Assembly (NCBI GenBank): GCA_964564735.1
Contig: CAZMCH010000014.1
Location: 1 to 62,388 of the forward strand
Reading direction: 5' to 3'
DNA from: CAZMCH01 sp964564735
GTDB lineage: Bacteria; Poribacteria; DTPJ01
Length of the DNA stretch: 62,388 nt
The first letter of the stretch is position 1. Each line of letters opens with the position of its first letter. This document shows positions 17,248 to 24,328 of the stretch, one piece after another. The notes beneath the pieces are model-generated. The model was given only the letters and a program-made list of their open reading frames with translations, did no database searches and was not told the DNA's origin. The position numbers and the translations under genes were made by a program.

Positions 17248-18009
17248 TCAGGCGAAGAATTTGAGTATATCGGCAAGTTTGTCTTTTAGTTCTTCTCTTG
17301 GGATAATCATGTCAACTATCCCGTTTTTAAATAGTAAATTGCTGGCAGACTCAGACTCTCTCCTACCAATTCTGCTTCCTGTGTGAGAAGTTCCAATAGA
17401 ATGGGTTTCCATAATAATAATATCAGCAAGATAGGCAAATGTAGGAAATACGCTGTCTGTAGATGATTGCGAAAGAATAGATATATAGGGCAGGTTTTCT
17501 TTGAATAATTTACTTATTGTTGCGTTAATATTTAATCCTTGTCCGAAAAAATACTCTTTATTCGCAGTTCCTTTGCCTAGTGTATAAATGGCAAGCAAAG
17601 GTAGCTTTTCTTTAATGGCATGAGAGACAATGCTTATTATCTTTTCACTAATGAATATATCGTCAATATCGTATTGAGGATCAATATTAACAGCCATCAT
17701 TGCCAAATGATGATGAGCCAAACTAGCTTTTCCACCTACAATTATCTCGTCGCAGGTTTTCATATTACTACGTCTTAAATCGCTATATTTATGGAAACTT
17801 CCTTCATCAGTAAGAAAAGAAATGCGCTTGAGCGGTGGCATAGCAAAGTAATAGTTACATTTGCTACACATACGCAAATTTCTGTCTAGTTCACCATTAT
17901 ATATGATTTCATTACATTCTGGACATTTTATCCAGACATTATCTGGCATATCCTTTTTATTTGGATTCAAAATACTCGCCTTTATAGTTCTTATTTCTTG
18001 AATAGCCAT
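17248..18009 (-). CDS. Divergent AccD-like carboxyltransferase beta subunit with altered active-site loops
   Basis: This 253-residue protein resembles acetyl-CoA carboxylase carboxyltransferase subunit beta. The zinc ribbon is intact, with C29, C32, C48 and C51 in a CX2CX15CX2C pattern. The crotonase-like part aligns by eye to PLLAIYTLG, LPYISILS and KNGIVDMIIPREEL. However, the two glycine-rich oxyanion loops of AccD (SGGARMQE and TMGGVSAS) read here as LGKGTANK and SSTDSVFP. The protein is also about 30-40 residues shorter than typical AccD, and no accA lies nearby. It may be a non-catalytic paralog or an enzyme with a new role. It is the last gene of the rsmG-parAB-RsbV-RsbW run, 32 bp after RsbW. 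Confidence 0.65.
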   Translation of the reverse strand: MAIQEIRTIKASILNPNKKDMPDNVWIKCPECNEIIYNGELDRNLRMCSKCNYYFAMPPLKRISFLTDEGSFHKYSDLRRSNMKTCDEIIVGGKASLAHHHLAMMAVNIDPQYDIDDIFISEKIISIVSHAIKEKLPLLAIYTLGKGTANKEYFFGQGLNINATISKLFKENLPYISILSQSSTDSVFPTFAYLADIIIMETHSIGTSHTGSRIGRRESESASNLLFKNGIVDMIIPREELKDKLADILKFFA

Positions 18010-18041
18010 TAATTAAATATCCACTCTCTTATAATTTATGG

Positions 18042-18491
18042 TTAATTTCTTTTGTTAGACATGCGATATTTTATCATTCTCACTTCAGTTCCACAGTTTC
18101 CGTTTATTTCAAACTCAACTTCGTCCATGAGCGCTTTCATTAAAAAAATGCCTCTGCCACATGGCTTCATAAAGTTTTCAGGACTTAGAGGGTCATCAAT
18201 CTCATCTGGCTTAAAACCAGCGCCACAATCTTTTATAGATATTTTCAATACATCATCAGATAAGCCAAAGCTAAAATGGACAGCTTTTGTTGGATCGCTT
18301 TTGTTACCATGTTTTATCGCATTTGTCCCCGCTTCAATAACCGCAAGATTTACTTGCTCTTTTGTTTCCTCATCAAAGCCCATTTCTTTGGCAATATATG
18401 ATAAAACAAGGTCTAATAGGTATATATGCTTAAATTCACTGGGAATATCAAGAATTATTTCTCTTGTTGACATTTCATTTTTTGTTTTCAT
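18042..18491 (-). CDS. RsbW/SpoIIAB-like anti-sigma factor serine kinase
   Basis: The product is a 149-residue GHKL ATPase. The N box is AVIEAGTNAIKHGN (about 50-63), the G1 box KDCGAGF (about 87-93) and the G2 box CGRGIFLMKAL (about 111-121). Proteins of this type bind ATP, phosphorylate an anti-sigma antagonist on Ser and may sequester a sigma factor. Its partner STAS protein is encoded immediately upstream, with only 3 nt between the stop and this ATG, so translation is probably coupled. No sigma factor gene is adjacent, so the output of this switch is unknown. Confidence 0.82.
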   Translation of the reverse strand: MKTKNEMSTREIILDIPSEFKHIYLLDLVLSYIAKEMGFDEETKEQVNLAVIEAGTNAIKHGNKSDPTKAVHFSFGLSDDVLKISIKDCGAGFKPDEIDDPLSPENFMKPCGRGIFLMKALMDEVEFEINGNCGTEVRMIKYRMSNKRN

Positions 18492-18494
18492 AAA

Positions 18495-18848
18495 CTAAGA
18501 ATTCTGAGATATGCTTTCTATAGCTTTCAAAGCAGTTTGCATATTATCATAGATTTCAAATAAGGTGTTAAGCTTGGTAATATTCAGAACGTCAAGGATA
18601 CTCTTTTGGGCATAAAGAAGCACCAATTTTCCGTTTCTCTCTTTAATTTTGAGATAAGCCATTATTATTGATCCAATCGCAGAGCTATCCATCAACGGAA
18701 CATCAGCCAAATCTATAATGATCCATCTAATACCTGAATCTATCAATTCCTCAAAAACATTCTTTAATTGCGTAGCACCATCACCGATAATTTTATCTTC
18801 AAGATGCAAAATGACACCATCATCTTTATTTTCAATTTCAAATCTCAT
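18495..18848 (-). CDS. STAS-domain anti-sigma factor antagonist (RsbV/SpoIIAA-like)
   Basis: The product is a 117-residue single STAS domain. The phosphoacceptor region is VPLMDSSAIGSI (D54, S55, S56), which matches the SpoIIAA-type MDSS motif. When unphosphorylated it would bind the RsbW-like kinase encoded next door and release its target. The ATG overlaps the parB stop codon by 4 nt (18845-18848), so this partner switch is translationally coupled to the chromosome segregation genes, an unusual linkage. Confidence 0.83.
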   Translation of the reverse strand: MRFEIENKDDGVILHLEDKIIGDGATQLKNVFEELIDSGIRWIIIDLADVPLMDSSAIGSIIMAYLKIKERNGKLVLLYAQKSILDVLNITKLNTLFEIYDNMQTALKAIESISQNS

Positions 18849-19714
18849 TCAGCATGCCTCTTTGTTAATCCTGACTCAATTATATTCATAATGCGATCAA
18901 GGTCATCATTTGTGTAATATTCTATCTCTATTTTCCCTTTTCTGCCTTTTTGGTGAATTTTCACTTGTGTCGCTAATAGGGTTCTTAATTTTGTTTCAAA
19001 AGCTTTAATTTCGGCAGATGGAACATTGACTTTTCTTTGAGGTTTTGGTTCACTTAGTAGCTTTTGGACTAGCTTCTCGGTTTGGCGAACAGATAGCTCT
19101 AGTTCTATTATTTTTTTGCAAAGGTCTATCTGCAGGTCTTTTTGTTCTAAGGATAGCAATGAACGAGCATGACCCATTGTGATCTTGTCTGCTAGAAGCA
19201 AATCCTGTATTTCTTGCGGTAGTTGTAATAATCTCATTATGTTTGCAACTGCGGGTCTGCTCTTTCCAACTGTAACAGCTAATTGCTCTTGGGTAAGGTT
19301 AAACTCATTCATTAAAGAGTTGTATGCTCTTGCCAGTTCAACTGCGTTAAGGTCTTCCCTTTGTATATTTTCAGTTATAGCAATAGCCATCGCCTCAGCG
19401 TCATTCACTTCTCTGATGATAGCGGGAACTTCCGATAAACCAGCCATTTTACATGCGCGAAATCTTCTCTCACCTGCAATGATTTCATATTTATCAGAAC
19501 CCATCGATCTAGCGATAATAGGCTGAACAACGCCTTTTTCCTTAATAGATGCGCAAAGGTCTTTTAAAGACTCCTCGTCCATTTGGATTCTCGGCTGATA
19601 TGGATTAGGAACTAGATCATCAACAGATATATGTATGATCCTATCAGTTGATTGGCTTTTTGCTGATTCGGGTATAAGTGCGCTTAATCCTCTTCCAAGC
19701 GACTGTTTATTCAT
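18845..19714 (-). CDS. parB: Chromosome partitioning protein ParB
   Basis: The product is a 289-residue ParB/Spo0J. It has an N-terminal CTPase/ParB-N domain (NPYQPRIQMDEESL at about 37, GERRFRACKMAGL at about 81, ENIQREDLNAVE at about 114). The central helix-turn-helix is LTQEQLAVTVGKSRPAVAN (about 140), and the C-terminal dimerisation region is basic. ParB binds parS and spreads as a CTP-dependent clamp, acting with ParA. It overlaps parA by 8 nt. AAGGAAG precedes the ATG. A candidate parS lies at 28553-28566. Confidence 0.93.
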   Translation of the reverse strand: MNKQSLGRGLSALIPESAKSQSTDRIIHISVDDLVPNPYQPRIQMDEESLKDLCASIKEKGVVQPIIARSMGSDKYEIIAGERRFRACKMAGLSEVPAIIREVNDAEAMAIAITENIQREDLNAVELARAYNSLMNEFNLTQEQLAVTVGKSRPAVANIMRLLQLPQEIQDLLLADKITMGHARSLLSLEQKDLQIDLCKKIIELELSVRQTEKLVQKLLSEPKPQRKVNVPSAEIKAFETKLRTLLATQVKIHQKGRKGKIEIEYYTNDDLDRIMNIIESGLTKRHAE

Positions 19715-20468
19715 TTGCGGTTACTTCCTTTGCAAGCTTCATGTATGCCTTAGCCCCTGATGATTTTTTATCGTAGGTAATAATCGGTTTTCCAAAGCTG
19801 GGAGCCTCACTAAGTCTGACGTTTCTTGGAATCGTTGTATTATAGACCTTGCCCTGAGAAAAATTTCGAACCTCGTTTATGACTTGCTCTGATAGTTTAA
19901 CTCGCTTATCTTGCATAGTTAGAAGTATGCCTTCTATCTTCAAATTTGAGTTTAAATTATCCTTAACTACGGTTACTATTTCAAGTAATTGAGCAAATCC
20001 CTCTAAAGCGTAATATTCACATTGTATTGGAATTAGGACGGAATCACAAGCGGTTAAAGCGTTAATTGTAAGCAAACCAAGAGATGGCGGACAATCTATG
20101 ATGATATAATCATATTCACTTCTTATGCTTTGAAGTGCTGAACGCAATTTTGTTTCCCTTGCAATGAGTGAAACCATTTCAACTTCTGCCCCTCTCAGAT
20201 CAAAATTTGATGGAACAAGATTTAGGCGTTTTAGTTCGGTCTGAACGATAATATCTGATATTGGAACTCCATCCATAATAACATGATATATACTGCGAGA
20301 AATTTCTCTCGGATCAATACCAAGCCCGCTTGTCGCATTGGATTGAGGATCGGTGTCGAGCAATAGAATCTTGCGCTTCATCTCTGCAAGACATGCCGAA
20401 AGGCTTATTGCTGTGGTTGTCTTTCCAACTCCGCCTTTTTGGTTTGCTATTGCTATTACTTTGGACAT
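19707..20468 (-). CDS. parA: Chromosome partitioning ATPase ParA (Soj)
   Basis: This 253-residue deviant Walker ATPase has P-loop KGGVGKTTTA (about 10-19), Walker A' LLDTDPQSNA (about 37) and Walker B DYIIIDCPPSLG (about 115). It has no N-terminal DNA-binding domain, so it is the chromosomal Soj type. A GTG two codons upstream exists, but the ATG at 20468 has AAGGA about 9 nt before it. The gene sits 12 bp after rsmG, the common rsmG-parA-parB order near replication origins. Confidence 0.93.
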   Translation of the reverse strand: MSKVIAIANQKGGVGKTTTAISLSACLAEMKRKILLLDTDPQSNATSGLGIDPREISRSIYHVIMDGVPISDIIVQTELKRLNLVPSNFDLRGAEVEMVSLIARETKLRSALQSIRSEYDYIIIDCPPSLGLLTINALTACDSVLIPIQCEYYALEGFAQLLEIVTVVKDNLNSNLKIEGILLTMQDKRVKLSEQVINEVRNFSQGKVYNTTIPRNVRLSEAPSFGKPIITYDKKSSGAKAYMKLAKEVTANE

Positions 20469-20480
20469 AATCACAGTTCC

Positions 20481-21194
20481 TTACAAAGGCTTTTTTGATG
20501 GCTTACCTGATTGACGTGGATATTGTGCTGGCGTATGCTTAATTTTTGTTATGAATATCAAAGCCCGTCTGTCTATGTATGTGTCATCATATTCTAATGA
20601 ATCAAATTTACCACCGAGTTTTTCTATCGCCGAATTAGCCTCTTTTATTTCTGTTTCTGCTTCTTGCCCTTTATATGAAATGAATTTTCCGCCTACTTTT
20701 GCAAGTGGAATACAATATTCACAAAGTATTGGCAGACGTGCAACACATCTAGCAACTACGAAGTCATAGTTTTCACGATATTTCGGGTTGTGTCCTATAA
20801 TCTCTGCACGATTATTTATTATATCAACGTTTTCAAGATTCAGTTTATCAATTATATGATTCAGGAAATTAACCTTTTTTCCGATTGATTCAATAAGTGT
20901 AAGATTTATATCGGGATGGCATATTTTTAGTGGAATACCCGGAAAACCTCCGCCAGTTCCGACATCTGCGACCTTTATTCCTTGATTAAAGGCCTCATAT
21001 TTCAATGGCAAAAGCGAATCTATAAAGTGCTTGTCTATAATATCTAGATCATCTATAATAGCAGTTAGATTTATTTTTGAGTTCCAATCCTTTAATTCGG
21101 TTGCATAAATTTCAAATAAGTTTAGTTTTTCATCACTTATAAATAGTTTTCTTTCTTCTAATCTTTTTTTAAAATTATCATCAAATTTATTCAT
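20481..21194 (-). CDS. rsmG: 16S rRNA (guanine-527 N7) methyltransferase RsmG (GidB)
   Basis: The product is a 237-residue SAM-dependent methyltransferase. The motif I loop VADVGTGGGFPGIPLKI lies at about 78-94, and VARCVARL at about 146 is also typical of RsmG. It methylates G527 of 16S rRNA. The C-terminus has a short basic tail (QYPRQSGKPSKKPL). There is no ribosome site before the ATG at 21194, and a good -10 box ends only 6 nt upstream, so the message is probably leaderless. Confidence 0.92.
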   Translation of the reverse strand: MNKFDDNFKKRLEERKLFISDEKLNLFEIYATELKDWNSKINLTAIIDDLDIIDKHFIDSLLPLKYEAFNQGIKVADVGTGGGFPGIPLKICHPDINLTLIESIGKKVNFLNHIIDKLNLENVDIINNRAEIIGHNPKYRENYDFVVARCVARLPILCEYCIPLAKVGGKFISYKGQEAETEIKEANSAIEKLGGKFDSLEYDDTYIDRRALIFITKIKHTPAQYPRQSGKPSKKPL

Positions 21195-21200
21195 ATATAA

Positions 21201-21229
21201 ATATTAACCAATAAGATTATTTTGGTCAA
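21201..21229 (-). promoter_or_regulatory. Promoter predicting a leaderless rsmG-parAB mRNA
   Basis: On the minus strand TTGACC (21224-21229), a 17-bp spacer and TAATAT (21201-21206) form a near-consensus promoter. Only six bases separate the -10 box from the rsmG ATG (21192-21194), so transcription should begin at or next to the A of the start codon. Confidence 0.65.
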
Positions 21230-21333
21230 GATAAAACTTTATATATTTATATATGAGACAAATTAATTTATTCGTTTTCTTTCTACCAGTTCCTGAATAG
21301 GTAAGGATCATTCCATTTCGTGCTATTTAAACA

Positions 21334-21365
21334 AAAAAAGGGACGTAATAATACGCCCCTTTTTA
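21334..21365. terminator. Bidirectional intrinsic terminator between rsmG and LamG gene 21380
   Basis: AAAAAGGGACGTA pairs with TACGCCCCTTTTT around the loop ATAA, with one A-C mismatch. The stem is flanked by A and T runs on both sides, so it works in both directions. It lies 15 bp after the LamG stop codon on the minus strand. Confidence 0.8.
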
Positions 21366-21379
21366 TAATCTAATACAAC

Positions 21380-22153
21380 CTAACGTGATTTTATTCTTCC
21401 CCAGACGGTTGGAAGTTTTGTTTCTGCTTCAACAGCCATAAACTTCTGGAATCCCTCTTTCCTGATCTGTTCAATCTCTTTTTCGTCTAAGGCTCTGTGG
21501 AATGCTGCCATTTCGTCTAACATGCCAGTCCACCAGTGCGAGCTACCTTCCCTATGACCTAACCTAAGGTTATTTTTATTTGGTGTTAATTTACCAGAAA
21601 GTGCCTGTTCTTTTATTTTTTCACCATCTAGGTATATTCTGATCATTTTGCCATCATAAGTGCCTGCAACAAATTGCCATTCGTTCTTTTTAACAACTCC
21701 ACCGGGTGAATCAACATTGTTCCTTGCACCATTTGGAGTTGTGATAAAGTGAAAATATCCTGCGCCTGTATTGATAAATAACGCCCAGTTTTCATTTGTT
21801 CCACTCATGGGACCTTTTGAAAAGAATGTCTGCCATCCATCACCAGCGGCGCCCCAATTGAACCAACACATCATCGTTAGTTGATCATCTGCAACAGTAA
21901 GGACGTCAGAATGTGGAACCTCAACACATTGATTTGAGCCATTGAGTTTTATTCCATTACCGATCTTTCCTTTTGTTATTTCTCCACCAGCCAAAATTGT
22001 TCCATGTTGACCTTGTCCTGAAATATCAAGGACCTGATCACCTTTAACGCTATCAAATGTCCAAATACCAATTGCATCAGGTACATCTTTTGCAAATGAT
22101 GACAAACTCAAAGCGAGTAAGCCAATACAGATAATAATAGACAATTTTTTCAT
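21380..22153 (-). CDS. Exported LamG domain protein with shared C-terminal tail
   Basis: The product has 257 residues with a signal peptide at 1-21 (IIICIGLLALSLSS, then FAKD). One LamG jellyroll covers about 25-230, opening with AIGIWTFDSVKGD and ending with GMLDEMAAFHRALDEKE. Its core is closest to LamG/pentraxin-type binding domains (ENWALFINTG and GTYDGKMIRIYLDGEKI strands). The tail reads ETKLPTVWGRIKSR with Trp251, one of the more divergent copies of the shared tail. It has its own strong promoter at 22226-22254, a GGAGG site and a terminator at 21334-21365, so it is a single-gene unit. Confidence 0.85.
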   Translation of the reverse strand: MKKLSIIICIGLLALSLSSFAKDVPDAIGIWTFDSVKGDQVLDISGQGQHGTILAGGEITKGKIGNGIKLNGSNQCVEVPHSDVLTVADDQLTMMCWFNWGAAGDGWQTFFSKGPMSGTNENWALFINTGAGYFHFITTPNGARNNVDSPGGVVKKNEWQFVAGTYDGKMIRIYLDGEKIKEQALSGKLTPNKNNLRLGHREGSSHWWTGMLDEMAAFHRALDEKEIEQIRKEGFQKFMAVEAETKLPTVWGRIKSR

Positions 22154-22225
22154 CTTAGTCCTCCAATAATAAAGAATTTTTGTAATCTAATTTTGATAGA
22201 AATACTTTACAAAATTAATTAACTT

Positions 22226-22254
22226 ATTATAATCATAGCAATATTCTATGTCAA
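22226..22254 (-). promoter_or_regulatory. Strong sigma70-like promoter for LamG gene 21380
   Basis: On the minus strand TTGACA (22249-22254) and TATAAT (22226-22231) are both perfect consensus boxes with a 17-bp spacer. Transcription would start about 65 nt upstream of the ATG at 22153. Confidence 0.75.
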
Positions 22255-22287
22255 TAGGAAAATTTGAAGATCAGACATAAATATAGT

Positions 22288-23502
22288 CTATTCATATCTT
22301 AGCGCTTCTATCGGGTTAAGGCTTGCTGCTTTTCTAGCTGGATATATTCCAAAGAATATTCCAACAGATGCAGAAAATATAAATGCAAGAAGTATAGCAT
22401 CAACAGATACAACAGTTTTCCATCCAGCAAATTTTGATATTAGGCTTGCTCCACCAACGCCCAATAATATCCCAATAATACCACCAAGAAGACTTAGGGC
22501 GAGAGATTCGACGAGGAATTGCACAAGTATATCACGCCTTTTTGCACCAACCGCCTTTCTTGTTCCAATTTCACGAGTGCGCTCTGTTACTGAAACAAGC
22601 ATTATGTTCATTATGCCGATACCACCAACGATCAAAGATACTGCTGCAATCCCGCCAAGTAGGTAGGTGAAACTCTGACTTGTTTTTTCCAGAGTTTCAA
22701 GGAATGAAGATTGATCACGAATATTAAAATCGGACTCTTTGCCAACAGGCAATTTATGTTGCCTTCGTAATATCGTCTCAAGTTCTTCTGTAGCATCTTT
22801 TATTACATCTTTGCTTTTAACCTCAACACTGATTGAGTTTAGATAATCAGTGCCAAAAACTCTTTTTTGGGCGGTTGTGATTGGTATTAAGATTCGGTTA
22901 TCCATATCAAATGGTCCCATGCTTCCTTTTTTTTCTAAGATGCCAATAACACGAAAATCAATGTTTTTTATTCTGATTTCCTGACCTATGGGATCAATAT
23001 TTCCAAAAAAGTTAGTAACGACAGTTTGCCCAATAATACAGACTTTTTCTCTATAAAGCACATCTTCATCAGAGAAAAAACTGCCTTTGACTGTTTTAGC
23101 ATTTTGAACCCTTTGATATTCTGGCGTTGTTCCAATAATTTCGATGTTGTCGTTTTTATTGCCAAATTTTGCTTGCGCTCTATTGCTTATCTGAGGCTCA
23201 ATATAAGCTATATGCTTTGCTTTTTCTCTTATAGCTTCCGCATCTTCATATTTTAATGTCATAACGCTACCCGCACCAAATCCTCTTCCACCAAACATCT
23301 GTGAGCCGGGTCGAATCTGAAGCACATTTGATCCAAGTGATTTTATTCTCTCAGATATGTCAGCTTTTGCCCCGTTACCGATAGAAATCATAGCAATAAT
23401 CGCAGCAACACCTATAATAACACCAAGCATTGTCAGTAAGGAGCGCATCTTGTTTCCCATCAGGCTTCTACGGGCAATGTGTATGCTTTCTTTTAATCTC
23501 AT
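22288..23502 (-). CDS. MacB-like ABC transporter permease (MacB core plus FtsX domain)
   Basis: The 404-residue inner-membrane protein has one N-terminal transmembrane helix (about 20-42, LLTMLGVIIGVAAIIAMISI). A periplasmic MacB core domain follows (about 45-270). Three C-terminal helices form the FtsX part (about 280-305, 330-355, 368-390), including SVTERTREIGTRKAVGAKR. It is MacB without the fused ATPase, which is encoded by the upstream gene and overlaps it by 4 nt (ATGA). With the adaptor and TolC genes it forms a mechanotransmission-type exporter for peptides, macrolides, lipids or siderophores; the substrate is unknown. Confidence 0.88.
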   Translation of the reverse strand: MRLKESIHIARRSLMGNKMRSLLTMLGVIIGVAAIIAMISIGNGAKADISERIKSLGSNVLQIRPGSQMFGGRGFGAGSVMTLKYEDAEAIREKAKHIAYIEPQISNRAQAKFGNKNDNIEIIGTTPEYQRVQNAKTVKGSFFSDEDVLYREKVCIIGQTVVTNFFGNIDPIGQEIRIKNIDFRVIGILEKKGSMGPFDMDNRILIPITTAQKRVFGTDYLNSISVEVKSKDVIKDATEELETILRRQHKLPVGKESDFNIRDQSSFLETLEKTSQSFTYLLGGIAAVSLIVGGIGIMNIMLVSVTERTREIGTRKAVGAKRRDILVQFLVESLALSLLGGIIGILLGVGGASLISKFAGWKTVVSVDAILLAFIFSASVGIFFGIYPARKAASLNPIEALRYE

Positions 23503-24173
23503 AACTTTTCCTCTCCCTCAATCAAGCCATCTCTTAGGTTTATAACTCTATGGCTATATTCTGCTATATCTCTCTCATGGGTTACAAGTATTATTGTGAT
23601 GCCATCTTCATTGAGTTTTTGAAATATCCTCATTATCTCTACGCCTGTTTTAGAATCAAGGTTACCTGTTGGCTCATCCGCCAAGATAATTGCGGGTTTA
23701 TTTACAAGTGATCTAGCTATTGCGACTCGCTGTCTTTCGCCTCCGGACATCTCATTTGGCTTATGCTTTGCGCGCTTTGCAAGACCAACAGCCTCAAGCA
23801 TCTGCATAGCAGTTTCACGACGTTCTTTTTCCGAAACATTATTATAAACCATAGGTAATTCTACATTATAAATGGCTTCCTCACGCGCCAAAAGATTAAA
23901 CGTCTGAAAAACAAATCCAATCTTTCTGTTACGAATTTCGGCTAGTTGATTATCATTTAATCCACTAACAGGCGTCCCATCTAATTCATAAGTTCCAGAA
24001 GTAGGGACATCAAGACATCCAATAATATTCATCAATGTTGATTTGCCAGAACCTGATGGTCCCATGATAGAAACAAACTCGCCTTCACTAATAAGGAGAG
24101 ATATTCCTTTTAGGGCAGTTACATCAACTTCGCCCATTCGGTATGTCTTTGTTACATTATCCATTACGATCAT
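23499..24173 (-). CDS. MacB/LolD-type ABC transporter ATP-binding protein
   Basis: This 224-residue ATPase has Walker A GPSGSGKST (about 38), Q-loop FVFQTFNLL, ABC signature MSGGERQRVAIARS (about 143), Walker B IILADEPTGNLDS (about 162) and H-loop LVTHERD. It powers the FtsX-type permease encoded immediately downstream. GAGGA lies about 10 nt before the ATG. Confidence 0.9.
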   Translation of the reverse strand: MIVMDNVTKTYRMGEVDVTALKGISLLISEGEFVSIMGPSGSGKSTLMNIIGCLDVPTSGTYELDGTPVSGLNDNQLAEIRNRKIGFVFQTFNLLAREEAIYNVELPMVYNNVSEKERRETAMQMLEAVGLAKRAKHKPNEMSGGERQRVAIARSLVNKPAIILADEPTGNLDSKTGVEIMRIFQKLNEDGITIILVTHERDIAEYSHRVINLRDGLIEGEEKL

Positions 24174-24226
24174 TTTTTATTTCCTCACATAACTGCTTCG
24201 ATAGCATGTGCAGGCAAAATATTATA

Positions 24227-24252
24227 GACACTGACAGATAAATGTCAGTGTC
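24227..24252. repeat. Perfect 10-bp hairpin GACACTGACA between adaptor and ATPase genes
   Basis: GACACTGACA (24227-24236) and TGTCAGTGTC (24243-24252) pair perfectly around a 6-base loop. The hairpin interrupts the efflux operon in its only large gap (155 bp). It resembles the short hairpin repeats at 27584, 39043 and 43145 in size and placement, though the arm sequence differs. Confidence 0.6.
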
Positions 24253-24328
24253 ACTAAACCAGAAATAAATAATCAGAATCATCTTAATTTAGGAGGCTAA
24301 GATGGCTTATTAAGTTCTCTGGTTAGCA

